A DNA stretch of 64,000 nucleotides from Welwitschia mirabilis (taxonomy: Eukaryota > Gnetophyta > Gnetopsida > Welwitschiales). The notes under the pieces are model-generated. The model saw only the letters and a program-made list of their open reading frames with translations, ran no database searches and was not told the origin of the DNA. This document shows positions 22,280 through 35,289 of this stretch, piece by piece; positions within the stretch are counted from its first letter, which is position 1, and every line of letters starts with the position of its first letter. The position numbers and the translations under genes were made by a program. The stretch is taken from contig JBOZIK010000001.1 of assembly GCA_051453625.1 (NCBI GenBank), forward strand, positions 89,090,776 to 89,154,775, in the 5' to 3' direction.

Positions 22280-22499
22280 ACTTTTCTTATCCTCTACCAT
22301 TTTCTCCTTATTAATTTGACCAATAACCACCACATTCTAATCATACTTTCTATCTTAGAACTTCTTACTTTCAATAAGAATTTGATTTTACACCTTTAAT
22401 TTCATCTCATGACTCTTGTCATTTATCATTTTGTTCCTATCATTTATCATCCTTCATTCATTAACAACCTTCATTTACCTCATTTGAGAAGAGAGTAAA

Positions 22500-23272
22500 A
22501 ATTTTTATGGATGCTTAAAACCAAATCAATCAAGACCATGAAAGAATTTTTAAATAACACTCCTCTTCCGTAAGTGAGCTTGAGCATAATTTTCAAATCT
22601 GAATTTAAAACCTCTAATAAATCACTCAAACTAATGCTCAAATCATGGAATCCTTAACAAAAAATAAGAATACCTTCCTTGAATCCATAAATCTAAAAGT
22701 CTTAAAAATTTTAGAATGATTAAGGGTTGTAAAACCAACAAACTTAAATCACATCCAATGAGAAATAAATGAATAAGGGTTTTAAGTTTAGAAATGCATT
22801 AGTCAATGATCAACTATTTACAAGAAATATATACTCTAGAATAGGATTAAACACATCAAAGGATGAATCAGAAAATAAACAACCATGTGAGGAAGGATAT
22901 ATCTTAGAGAGTTCTAAAATCAAGGATGAGTTATTAAGTAATATCAATAAAAATAGAAATGATTTACAACAATTATCACTTAAGCAATTAGATGAAACCC
23001 TGTAGTAACCTTAATAAGAAATAAAACATTAGTAAAGAACTAATTATTAATCCATCCCATGAGAATTTCTTTCAACAACTCAATGAACCAACCATTACAT
23101 CTTTACCTTTTACTAACCAATACCCAAACCTTAATATAAAAGAAAAACTTCTATAGAATTAGAGCCAACTTTTAAATATCTTGATTTCTTTGATGAAGTA
23201 ATTTCTAATTCATTTTTGTCTTCTTTCCAAACTGAGGTCTTACAAGAGTTTTTGAATAAGCATAAATAAGAT
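22500..23272 (+). pseudogene. Gy-P internal reading frame, unknown function (unit 2)
   Basis: Same frame as in unit 1. It is open for 78 codons at 22769-23005: FRNALVNDQLFTRNIYSR, PCEEGYILESSKIKDELL, QQLSLKQLDETL, with the later EPTFKYLDFFDEV and LNKHK parts recognisable to 23269. It differs from unit 1 mostly by conservative or synonymous-looking changes plus scattered stops. No known domain. Confidence 0.55.
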
Positions 23273-23283
23273 AAGAAATGGAC

Positions 23284-23396
23284 TACTTTTTAAATTAGAT
23301 ACACTACTTTTTAAATTAGATACTTTACTTTAAATTAGATACTTTTCTTTTTAAATTAGATACTTTACTTTTTTTATTAGATACTTTACTTTTAAA
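23284..23396 (+). repeat. Minisatellite, about 20-21 bp unit, private to unit 2
   Basis: Five to six copies of a unit like TTTTAAATTAGATACTTTAC, with ATTAGAT starting near 23294, 23315, 23334, 23355 and 23376. It replaces the short stretch TAATCTTAAATGCAT seen in units 1 and 3 and lies just after the stop of the Gy-P frame. Confidence 0.85.
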
Positions 23397-23399
23397 TTT

Positions 23400-25104
23400 A
23401 TAAAAAAATTTTCTTGCACTAATGTTCTTTTTTGTTTCATAACCTATTACATAAAAATTTATTTCGATTCAATCTTGTTTCAAAATGTTTCACAAAGTTT
23501 TGAATTATCTAATAGTCATTTCCACACTTCTAAGCCTCCATGAACATATCACTTTAGAGAATTTTTAGCTTTAAGGTTAGATTTTCCATGTAGGCTAGAT
23601 TTTTCTTTTAGGTTTTATTTCTTTTAAAAAATATAAAAGACTTGAAAACATATGTGCTTGATGATCTCTATTTCCTAAAACCTCACAAGCACTTCCATCT
23701 ATACAATCATTGATTTAAACCCTTTTACTTAGTAATCCCTAAATTTCAGCCATCTAAGATTCTCCATTTGTCCCTTTCATTTTCTACTAAATCCACTAAA
23801 CTATAAATCATCTATCCTATCTATTAATTAAGGAATTTCTAAGAGTTACTGATATAGGTTAATGATACTTAATTAAAAATCAATAATAAGTGATCTTGTT
23901 ATCACCTAAGTAATGATTAAAGTTGAGTTTATTTATGGGTTTTTAAGGAAAAGTATGCTTATTTTAAGTTTCTTGGTTAAAATCATGTTCACTTAAAAGT
24001 CTTTGATTTTATAACACTTAATTAAAAATGTGGGACTTACCTTCATTTGTGTTCCTTAAGTCTAAAAGCCTTTAATGGGGATAAAATTTGTCTTGATTAG
24101 GCCAATGAACCAATGAGTCCTCAAATGTACATAAAAAATGATTATGGACAAATGAATAAAAGAAAAATAAGATATCTCTTCTCTAAATGCACATAACATT
24201 TATCACTTAATTAGATTTAATTAACTACATTAGGGCTATGGATGTTCATTAGCAATGCAGCTCTAATTATCTAATTATGACATCAACTCCACTGGGGCTA
24301 CAAATACTCACTAGTAATGTAGTACTAATTTTTGCATAAAATAGTACTCTTAACTCTGTTGGTAGAAATGTTATAACACTAAATTCTCAGTGTGATTTAT
24401 AGGCTTAAAACTAAGGACATATGCGAAGGTATAAATAGAAGGTAAAGGGAAAAAAGGTGGAAATTGAGGGCTTTATGTGATTGGTTGTCTTTTACATTTC
24501 ATACTTAGGATTTGCTATTATTTCTTAAATTCCTATAAGTTAGTTAATTAAAACTACACTTATTTGATATTAAAGTTCATTAAAAAAATAAAATTATAAC
24601 AAAGGCCATTAACTTAGGTAGATTCAATCATTTATTCATTGGTTCATGGTTAAGTCCATTGTCATATTTTATCCATCTGCATCACCCATTCCACCTCATC
24701 CATACCTTATAAAAATAAATCTTTTTAAGGTTTATCTTTTAATTTAAAATTTTTAAGAAGCAATAAAATATTCATTTTTCATGAGTTAGTTTTTTCCTTT
24801 CATAGCTTAAGTGCATCGCTTTGCATCACTTTCAATAAAAAGAACTCAATAAAATCTTTTTAAGGCTCTGTTCGTAAAGGATTTAAACACTTTCTATCAT
24901 AAACATTGAGGACATGGTTAAGTTTTAATTGGGGTATGACATTTATTTTTCACCATAATTTTCATTTTAATTCATTAATTTTTTAACATTAGTTATAAAA
25001 GTTTTTAAAGCTGTATCATTTTTACACTTGCGCACTTTTCCTTTGGTAATTTTTACATGATTAAACATTTCGTTATCAACTTTTTGCTAAGTGTCTAGTA
25101 AAAA
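23400..25104 (+). other. Gy-P 3' internal non-coding DNA (unit 2)
   Basis: Aligned with 8760-10620. Single copy of the segment duplicated in unit 1; keeps the 61-bp duplication (about 24225-24330). No coding motif. Confidence 0.6.
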
Positions 25105-25119
25105 TATAGTTAGGGGATA
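25105..25119 (+). other. Gy-P polypurine tract (unit 2)
   Basis: TATAGTTAGGGGATA immediately before TGTTAACAT. Confidence 0.65.
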
Positions 25120-26425
25120 TGTTAACATATAAAAATTTAACATTTATATCAAGTGTCTTAGACCAATTTCTTGTAAATAAATGTATTAATTTAATTGTTT
25201 TAATCATAAAATATTCTTCTATTATTTTTAAAATAAAATTTAATATTAGTCTTTTTTCCATGATAATTGCAGATATTTTGATTCTACACAAAATAAATAA
25301 TGGTAATGGATACATGAGGTGGTGACATGTAGTAGTAGCATTCTAAGACATGTGGCAGAGGTATGTGGAGGTGGCAATGGAGATATGTAATGATAGTACT
25401 AGTTGGTAGAGGAATTTGATTCCAAAGACCATATGTTAAATTCATCATAATAAGGATTCAACCTAAGGCTGTATGATGATCTCTACTAATGGCTACAAGA
25501 CAAACTCCATTAAATGCTAAATAATGAAGAGTCTACCTAATGCTATAGGATAAAATCTTATCTAACTAATGTTACAGCACAACCTTCACAAAATGATATA
25601 AGACAAAATCGTGTCTACATAATGCTAAATGATGAAGATTCTACCTAATGCTATAAGCTAAAGACTCTCAATCACTTTACCCTATCCTCACTTATAAAAG
25701 GGCCTTGACCCTCATTTATAATCATCCATCATTTGAATAAGGCACAAAACCTTTGAAGTGTCAAGGTGCAATGGCCTTCTGAGTACTTTCTTGGGGAGTG
25801 AAGTTGTTAAGGAGTTCTTTCTTTTGCTTCATCTTTGATGTAATTTACCTATTTTTAATTTAATAATTTAGAGTTATTTCATTTTTATTATTAGTTTTAA
25901 ATTTAATTTTGTACTAGGAATACTTAAGGAATATTGTAACTATTAAATTTATTTTTGTTAATCGAGTAAATTCATTTGGTTAATTGGTTCATACTCTTAA
26001 TAGTTTCACGACATTTACATACAATTAGTTCATACATTCCATTTTTACTCTAAGGTTGTAAGGGATCAATAACAATCAAATTCACCAACACTCAAATGAT
26101 GAATGAGATTATGTCACCATGACATAAGCCTTTACACTTGATGATCTAAACTTTTGTTTCAGGATAGTGATACATATGATTAAGTAAGGACTTGTAGGAG
26201 GATGAATTTAATGACTTAAAACTTTCTTGCTTTCCAATATTTCCAATGAAGTTTCAAAACAAAATCTTAACTTCCTCTTATTTTCTTTTTTTTTGTCTTT
26301 TTGTAACTTGCAAGTTAGTAAGAGTTAGGGAAATCTCTATTTATTTAAATCTAATTATCCCTATGGAATAATGATGACTAAGTTTTTAACTTATTTTAAA
26401 TATAAACATTGTAAAACAAGGAATA
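25120..26425 (+). repeat. Gy-P 3' LTR, complete (unit 2)
   Basis: About 1.31 kb, TGTTAACATATAAAA to GGAATA. It keeps TG at the start, and the terminal CA has decayed to TA. TATA box at 25692-25699. The two opposite ORFs near 25076-25325 are LTR shadows. Confidence 0.88.
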
Positions 26426-26430
26426 ATTCC
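26426..26430. repeat. Gy-P target-site duplication ATTCC, right copy (unit 2)
   Basis: Matches 5498-5502; Cop RT sequence resumes right after it. Confidence 0.8.
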
Positions 26431-26760
26431 ATGCATGCTACCAGTGCAAAGGTTCCTTCAAAGTCAACCACTTCTTACTAGTTGTATCCTTTTACCATCA
26501 ATATTTCCATGTTTCTAATGATATTTTTTATTTTTATTTGTCTTATTTTTAAATACCCATTTTATCTTTATTACTAGTTCATCTAATGGACTTGAAATAG
26601 GTTCTTAAACATTACATCTTTTAAATTGGTTTAACGCATCTTGCATAGCTATCATTCAATGTTCATTTTCTTCTACCTCATTGGAGTTCTTAGGCTTCAC
26701 TTAGCAGATGTAGGCTGTGAGGTCATATAACTCCTTAATGTGACTTATTATTAGTACATT
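26431..26760 (-). pseudogene. Cop reverse transcriptase N-terminal part (unit 2)
   Basis: Minus strand gives MIAMQDALNQFKRCNV (26609-26656), then KIKWVFKNKTNKN, then VVDFEGTFALVACME ending at the ATTCC site. These match the copia RT opening (AMQEELNQFERNxVW, KWVFRNKLDE, DFxETFAPVARxE). It joins in sense to ESIRIIL at 5498, showing that Gy-P sits inside one RT gene. Stops are present. This piece is deleted from unit 1. Confidence 0.88.
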
Positions 26761-27820
26761 AACATGTGGGCTACCAATTATTTTACTATTGAGTAACTCT
26801 TTTTTTAGTCTAGTCATTTGTAAGGAGGTTTATTTTTCATGTTCCTCTTCCTTCTCCTCATCACTGTCTAGTTGTGTAGGTTGGTTATTAGCCATTCATT
26901 AAAGTTGTATAGGCATAGAATCATCTTATAGATAAATAGATGTTAACTCAATATCATCAATTTCAACATTTATAGATTTCTATATTACTCATGATCTCTT
27001 GTTGAGCACTTAGTAGGATTTACTAATCATTAAATATCCAAGAAAAATACTTCATTAACTTTAGAGTAAAATTTTCTAAGATAATCTTTTTCATTTAGGA
27101 TAAATCATTTTGAACCAAAAACATAAAATTAACTTGTAAAGATTTCTTACCTAATAATAACTCTTATGGAGTTTTTGAAGTGAAACATCTTAGCAAAACT
27201 ATATTTGAGATATAAAAAATTATATTAATATCTTCTGTCCAAAAGGTAAAGAACCTATTAATCATGCATTAATGTTCTTATTGTCTCATATGGTACCTCA
27301 TTCTTTTTTATAGCTACTCTATTTTATTGTGGTACTCTTAAAGTTGAAAATTAGGAAAGTATGTTAAATTGTTTACAAAAGATCCTAAACCTTACATTCT
27401 TTAATTTTATACCTTTATCACCTCTTAATGTTTTAATCCTATAAATTTTCTAGTTTTTTAATCTAATATACAACTTAGAAAATATATCAAAGGACTCATC
27501 CTTATATGCAATGAATGATACCCATATAAAATGAGAATAATCATCAATAAAAATTAAGAAATATCTTTTCTTACCAGTACCTTTAGTAGCAGATGGACCG
27601 ACAATATCAAAAGTAGAAGATCCAAAGAATGTTTATTAAAGATGGAATTTTACTTACCAAATCCTAATATTTTTTACTTCACTTTTTAACAAGTTTCACA
27701 AACTCAATCATTAAAATTTTGGAATTTGGAAAGCCTCATACTATGTTCTTTGAGGAGAAGGTCTTTGATAGATTCTTGTTTACATTTCTAAGCATTTTGT
27801 ACCACATCTTTACATCATTT
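26760..27820 (-). pseudogene. Cop integrase and GAG-pre-integrase remnant (unit 2)
   Basis: Same order as in unit 1: pre-integrase finger and WYKML-like text near 27680-27800, PQxN-type core end near 27300-27345, and the integrase C-terminal GIFLGY region near 27030-27100. More stops than in unit 3. Non-functional. Confidence 0.75.
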
Positions 27821-28980
27821 ATAGTACTTAACAAATACTTAATAATTTTATTAGTAGATATTTTATAATGTGGTGATATAAACATTTGATTTTCTATATC
27901 CAACAAATACAACTTTATTTTACTTACATTCTTTAATAATATAATTATTTTTAATAAAAGTCACTAAAAACTTTACATTGCATTGTTGACTTATACTAAG
28001 TAAATTATTCAAGATAAAACACATTTTTCACCTTAGCTAGATTACCCTTACTAATGGTTTTAATACCTCTGATTGGTACTTCTATGTTATCCCAAAAGGT
28101 GACCACTTCGTTGTATTGCTTGATCAAGGAAGTGAAACTAGATTTATCACCTGTCATGTGTCTATAGCATTTACAATTAACATACCAAGTATGTATCTTT
28201 ATATCTCATGAGGTAACTTATGTAAAGAAAGCTATCCTTAATTTAGGAATTCATGCCTCCTTTGGTTTTACCTATATCAAATGTTGTATCATTCTCTTTT
28301 TTATATTGGTATTGTTAACATAGTATCTTCTACTAAATGTATGTGCATAATTAAATTAATAGTGACCACATTTGTAATAGTAATAACAAGTAATATTATT
28401 AAAAATTCAATGCTTACACCTTGGTTTATAGTTCTATTTCTTAAAAATTAACATTAAAGTACTTGTGAAAGCTTCATTTTTTCCTAGGTCACTTTTGTTA
28501 TTGGAACTTCTACATTGTCTAAGAATAATCTTCAATGTATTCTTTCCTTAGGTTAATTTCTAATTAATATTCCTTATATTTGTATTTATGATCTAACATT
28601 CTCCAACTCATATGCTAATTTATTAATCTCAGCCATAAGTGCTAAGTTTTTATTTACTAGTCTATAACAAGAACCCTTTTCTTTTTCATAAAATAATTCA
28701 TGGTTATGAAATAATTTATTAATCTTAAGACATATGTTTTAAAACTTAATAAATTATTTAGAAATTAAATCATAACTTTCTTCAAGTCTCATACTTGTTT
28801 TTGCTTGACTTTCTAACTCTTCATCATTTCCTTACTCTTCTTTATTACTTTGGATATGGATGATGGCCATGCAAAATGCATGAGCACATGCCTTATTTGA
28901 AGTCTCTACTTCTATGGCATCTTTATGTTCATCTCAACTTGTGAAGAAGGATTTATTTTTCTTAGGATTTTTATTTTATT
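27820..28980 (-). other. Cop gag-integrase interval (unit 2)
   Basis: Homologous to 12400-13470. It keeps about 55 bases near 28455-28515 that unit 1 has lost. No protease motif recognised. Confidence 0.4.
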
Positions 28981-28984
28981 CTTT

Positions 28985-29965
28985 TTTCTACAAATAGTTA
29001 GATCTAGGACATTTTGATGCTAAACATTCGCATCCTTTACAAGCCTAATATTATAATCTGGAGATATCATTCTTAAAAGTAGAATTAGAACTAAAAAAAA
29101 CTTAACTTTAAACTTAATTTTTGCTTGAAATTCTCATTATTTTTTATAGTCATTTTTTTAAAAAATTAATATTTCATGAAAGAAATGTCTTTAGACATCT
29201 TGTGATTATAGTGAGTTCTTGTCTACATCATCTTCTAAATCATCTACATTTAATGATTAGTTTTCCTTTCCTTTAAATGTTTGTCTTAATATTTTATTTT
29301 CCTTAGGAGTAATGTGTGTTTCTATTTTATGGAACCATCTTAGATTAGGTTCATCTCATAAGCTATCAAATCACTTTGTAGTTCTTCAATCTTTATGGTG
29401 TTAAAATCTCTTAATTCTTTCATAGTTCTTATCTTTATTTTGCACTTTAGAGTCAGGTAGCTAATCATTCTATAAATCATATTAACCTCTAAAATATCTA
29501 TACTAAGCTCAAATATAGCATTAACAATGTTGTTAGCACTTGTAAATTATTTTTATATTGTATTTCCATCATTTATCTTTAAGTTCTCATACTACTTCAT
29601 CTGAATTAAGATTTTTAATTTTTTAATAAATAAGGTTTCTTTATATGTACATTCCAAAACATTTCATATTTCTTAGTATTTTTTCATTTAGATATCTAGT
29701 TAAACCCTTTGATAGTAAGGACTGAATAAAGAGCATTCTTTGCCTTTGAATCATACATGAAGGTTATCTTGTCTTATTTTTTTCATTTTCTCCTAGGCTT
29801 GAATTATATAATGGTGTTTTCTATAGTATTGATAAAGGTTCCTATTAGCTTCTTGTATCCATATTTAATGATTTGCTAAAATGAAAACTCAAAAAACTAT
29901 AAGTACACTCATACCCTTATCTTTCAATAGGTATATTTTAATCCATCAAAGAGTGGAGGCCTAAT
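28985..29965 (-). pseudogene. Cop gag remnant (unit 2)
   Basis: Homologous to unit 1 gag: zinc-knuckle remnant near 28990-29055, capsid-like helices opposite 29340-29660, N-terminal RPPLFD text near 29950. Unlike unit 1 there is no long open stretch, so this copy has decayed further. The plus-strand ORF at 29964-30224 straddles the gag start and the Gy-M LTR and is a chance frame. Confidence 0.75.
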
Positions 29966-30035
29966 GGATGGCATTCCTTTTAGATTTTACTTAAGAATGT
30001 TACTCTTTTTCATAAGTAACTTGTTTAATACTGAA

Positions 30036-30040
30036 AGGGT
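30036..30040. repeat. Gy-M target-site duplication AGGGT, left copy (unit 2)
   Basis: Identical to 46273-46277 on the far side of Gy-M, about 16 kb away, beyond unit 3. Confidence 0.78.
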
Positions 30041-31257
30041 TATTGTGATGCATATTTATGTAATGTTAAATCCTTATCCAAATCTTGTCTATCACAAATA
30101 TATGCATAAACACAATATACTAATATACATGGAAATAAACTTGAATGTCATAATTCCATCAAAGGTACATGTGAGAAGAAAAAAAATTGATTTCAAACAA
30201 AATATTAGTGTACTTCCTAAGTAGAAAAAATAATAAAGCAAAGTAAACCGTGCAAGTAAATATACTTATGAAAATGAAATGCAAAACTAATTTGAATGTA
30301 ACATCTATTTGATTACCAAATTAACCTGTCATGGAGATTGGCCCTGTATAATTTAGATTAATTAATGAAACTACCACTAATCAAGGCCAACCTAGCTAAT
30401 CTAGGAAATAAAAATGCAATTATATAAACTACTAATATCAATCTTAACAAAGGTTGCCCTAATGATTTATATCACACATGAAGTTGTTATGGAATCATAA
30501 GTAATATAAATCATAAGGGAGATGCACATAACAAAAGATATGAAAAGGAAAATGGAGTTTTGATTATATACGAATCAACATCCATATTACAAAATAGTAG
30601 CACCTTGATAAAGAATGCACAAACCAACACTAAGGAAAAAGTATCTCTGTAAAAACAAAGGATGGATCTCCTACCATTTGATCTCCTCTCACAAGAATTT
30701 TTACTGTCAAAGAAGATTAAGTCAGATTTGAGGACAATGAAGGTGTTTATTACAAATAAAGATTCTATAAATAGCAAACACTAACAAGCGCAGTAAAATC
30801 CTAATAGCTGCATCATAAGATGCATGACATATGGTAAAAACTTTTATGAAGTTGGTTGAAGAGTTATTTTTAGGTGTTCTCTTTATAGTAGTCTAGACAT
30901 CATAAGAGATGATGCCATATCATACAAGATTTACATCAGTTGCTAGATTAGTCTAGCAAATGTCATAGTCATCATAAGTTCTTCTATTATCTTTACTATT
31001 ATCTAGATGATAAGGTGTATGATGGGCTTTATAAAGATGTTTCTTGTGTTAAATCAACCTGTTTAATTATAGGACTTCTGTTTTATATAGGAAGTATTAC
31101 AATTTGCCTTAAATGCTATCAAATGTAATAAAGATCACATGTTTTTGTGATTTTTGCCTTAGCTCTTCATTATTGTTGAAACTCAGATAAACCTTTCTAT
31201 GTCCTGCAAAACTACTAAAAATACCCTATCAAATACATATAAATTGATAATGTAACA
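30041..31257 (-). repeat. Gy-M 3' LTR (unit 2)
   Basis: Starts TATTGTGATGCATATTTATG (TG decayed to TA) and ends TGTAACA, aligned with 14556-15809 and 45013-46272. Followed by the polypurine complement TAGCCTCCTACTTA at 31258-31271. Confidence 0.85.
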
Positions 31258-31799
31258 TAGCCTCCTACTTAGCCTTGCCAATTCCTAACAAAACCAAGTG
31301 AACAATTATGATTGTAAGTTAAATTAACTAAAGATAAATCAACTAGGAATTTGTAAAATAAACTTAAAAAATAATCTTAGAAATCTTAGAATGTAAAATA
31401 AAAATGTTAAAAGGAGATAACTAAAAATTTTACCTGTGTAGAGTAAGTGGATGTACTATCATCTTATGGTCATTTGGATGATGGAGGAGATGATAGGCTT
31501 AAAAATTATTCTTGAAAAATAGAAGCCTAAATTTTTTTTTCAAAAAGGAAATGTTAAAACATAAAAAAATTAATAGCCGCTACTTAAATATACAATACAT
31601 CATAAAATAATCATATGTAACATAAAAATTTATCATCATGAAATATCTTAATAATATGTAAATAATGTGAATAATACCTCAAAACTAAAAATGGACATAA
31701 TACTAATACTCAAAAAATGATATCTATATAAAATCATGGGTTTAAGTACAATACACAGAGGGAAGATACATAATAAAATATAATAAATCATTTTTTTGT

Positions 31800-32810
31800 C
31801 ATGTCAAAACAAACTCCTGATGTGTAGTAGGCTTAGGTGTATATGAAGAAGATAGAGAATGCTCAGAATCTATAAGGAAATGGTGGTTAATGGCTATCAT
31901 AATAGAATGGGTAGTCTCATCTATCTATACTATAATTGCCTCTGGGATATCAGTAACAACACCATGCTCAATGAATAATATGCTATCACATACATCTATT
32001 AACCACCCCTTGATGTGCTAAACTCTTCTTTCAATAATAAATATCCTCTAATGTAGCTTAGTAAAGCCTTGGTTCATAACCTCTTTAAGGCCCTATGCTA
32101 TATCAAATAGGAGAGTTTAAATCTACTTAATGATAATGCCAACTACAAATCTTTGTACTTGAGGTCTCTCTGCCTCTTTTGGAACTTGTATGCCCACGTT
32201 TTATAAGTAATGAGTTAATGTTTGAAGATGTCTAAGTATTTACTTATCCATAGGCTTAGGTATACTAAAGCATCTGAACATAGCTGAGAGGAGGCATGGA
32301 TATCCTTGAGTCTATATCTAATAATACTCAATCATTGTCTTGAGTCTCCTTTAAATAAATATCAGAATGTCCATCTGCTTCCCCTCTTTAAGGACTGTTA
32401 GGACTTGTAAATACATTATCATGACATGACATAACTGTCATGAAAGAAGGATTGACGCTATGAATTAGCCCTCTGTGTAAAATTTGATAGGTAGGTAATA
32501 AATGCATCATCAAAAATCCCTGCCTCTCACTACTAACATCAGCTAAAATATCTAACATTATGTCATAAGCACGACACTTCTTTATACTACTAGATGAATG
32601 AATGTGCATGCTTCTAATGCCATCTAAGTCAGTAACTATAGTTATGTAGCTTAAGAGAATGAATGTCTTGTGGTTGCGGATAGTAGCTATAATCATATCA
32701 ACTAAGTAATAACTAGTGTCAAATTGCTTCTTTATGTGAATTATGTCATAAAACTCTTTGGTCTCTGAGGCATAGTAAACTTCATGCACATCCATTATCC
32801 ATCTAAGTTA
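31800..32810 (-). pseudogene. Gy-M frame between integrase and 3' LTR, unknown (unit 2)
   Basis: Contains the longest open piece of this gene, 135 residues at 32388-32795, with EVYYASETKEFYDIIHI, TIRNHKTFILLSYITIV, HIHSSSSIKKCRAYDIM and LLPTYQILHRGLIH. After a frameshift the text continues: SAMFRCFSIPKPMDK, RIFIIERRV-HIKGWLID, IPEAIIV-IDETTHS. Found in both copies, so it was coding. Function unknown; env-like position. See the unit 1 entry for alternatives. Confidence 0.5.
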
Positions 32811-35280
32811 TAACTTAATCAATCCTTGATCTACCTCTGGCTCAATCCTACTCATATGATCTCTGAAATGTATTTCTACTTAAATAGAAGATGACTAAAT
32901 ATAGAGTAATCGATCTTATCAAGATGATGAATGTAAGGGCTTTGCATGTTCAATCATAGGTGGGACTAGTGAAGTTGCCTCCTATCATGATACCTTAGCC
33001 ACTACCTCATTCTTAACCTATCTAGCTCATTGTGTGCATGGCCTAATTAGTTATAAATGCAAATCACATCATTCGAGATCAAGTGGAAATCACTAAAATG
33101 CATCTCATGTAAATCCAAAATAATTTAAAAATTGGTTTTTATGTAAATATTATTCCCTCTTAAGAGAATTAATATACCCTATGTTTCCTAATCATGCAAA
33201 GGAAAAAGTGCAAAACATGAGAAAAATAAAAAAGTATAAAATAGGTAGGCCCACAAAAGGTCAAAATAAAAGTGTTGAAATAAAAAATCTAATCTAGTTG
33301 AAGTGTAGAGCTCATACATTGATCAATTGACATATAAGGACTGCTACATTTTGGTTTTATCAATTTACATATAAGGACCACTACATTTTGGTTTATGATT
33401 TTCAAGAAAATAATTTTCAAAGATAAAACCTAATTCTACCTTGTAAAATGCACAAAATCAAATATCTCACAAAATACTTAATGAAAATAAGATTCTTAAT
33501 TATCAAATATAAGAGCACAAAAAACTAAATGATATATGTGAAAATTATACTCTGAAAGATTGAAAAATAGAAGAAAAATAGAAAATAATGAGGAAGAGAA
33601 AAAGATACCTCATTTTGAAAAAGCTATTAAAATCTGACAATCTAGGGTATGAAATCAGCTAGTGTAAGATCCAAAACATCGATGGACCCTAACATGATAT
33701 GTGAATCATGAAAGAACAAAGAGAAATGGATTAAGAATGAAGAAAGAAAAGTGGAAAATAAGTCCAACTATGGTTTTATTACACTGTCATCTAATCATGT
33801 CATTCAGATGATAGTTCTAAGATGATTATTAGAAAATTGTAGACTATCATTGCCTAGTCATCTAGATGATTAGATGGATAACAGGACTTAGAAAAATTAG
33901 AAAAATGAAAATATTAACTTAATGAGTTAGGATCAAATATCAATATAAAGGTATTAGAATTTATTATAAAATCTGAAAGATAGGGATGGTGAAGAATTAT
34001 GATGAATAAGTATAAGAAATAAGGGAAACTTAAAGAATTAAAAGATAGGATAAGGAAAATATACTATGTAGGATGAATCATGACAAAAAAGACTAAACAA
34101 ATGTACCCAAACTGAAAAAATAATTATGACAGTATATAAAACTCAAAACAACTATAAAGAAACATCATGAAAATTGTAAAGCACATCATCTAATTGAAAT
34201 ACTAAAATAAAGTAAACTTTTATTGATAAAACAACACAAGTGAAAATGAAAATAACAATAAGGAAATTTCTGAATGATAAGGTCCTAAAAATAATGATGA
34301 AAAATTACAAAGATAAGTTTCAAATAATAAACTAAATAACAAAGGAAAAATAGAATGAAAACAAACAACTAGAAATATGAAGAAAATAGTGTACCTATCC
34401 TAAATTTTAACATAGCAAACCTCCTTAGAATATATTATAAAGTAACTTAAGTAAAGATTCTTGATAAAATATACCAACTCCATCAAGTTCCACTCAATAA
34501 GGCAATGATTATAATGACATCAAAGATCATGTACTCTAAATAACGAATGATAAGACCAAAATATACTCAGAAATGAACTCACCCACTGACATCCCAAAAT
34601 ACACCTCAATCCTTAAAAGTGAAATGATCATGTGAAAATACTAAGAGTCTAAAAAAAAAGTAATGCCTCTAATAATAATAAGAACACCACTGGTCCCATA
34701 TCCTTAAATTTTATTACTATCTTCCATTATAAGTGGAGTGAAATTATAATCAAAGAAGTAAGAACCTATGAAGCATGGTCAACTGAATCCCCAGTAATAT
34801 TCCTATAACTTTAATACTACCAAAGTTCCTTTTAGAAAAATTCATCTTATTATTATAGAACATCATTGTGACTATGTATTTTAGCATAGATACAATAGAT
34901 CATAATTATTATTTTTTTAAAATAATTTTCACATGACCACACACTAAAAAAGATGAAGGTAAAAACATGAGACGAAAGACATAGAAGAACATACCTAAAT
35001 AACTAAAAACTTTACACCATTAAGAAAAACACAAGAACTAAGGAATCCTCCTTCAAAATGAAGTTTATAAACTTGTAAATATCTTAATATTAGGTGAATC
35101 CAATCTTATCACTGTAAATTACCCAAGTATAAATACTAGTCATGGAAACTTCATAAAGCAAAGACATAAGTCAAGTTAAAAATAATCAAGTAATATCATA
35201 ACATCCACCAAAAGAATTAACTAAGAGAAAATTCAAATAATTATAAGGAGAATGTCCTCCTCATTGAGTAAAATCTCCAA
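32811..35280 (-). other. Gy-M non-coding AT-rich spacer (unit 2)
   Basis: Homologous to 17431-19800. Has TCATCTAGATGATTAG-type palindromes near 33790-33870 and a private 37-bp tandem duplication at 33325-33398. No frame supported. Confidence 0.5.
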
Positions 35281-35289
35281 GATAATTTC

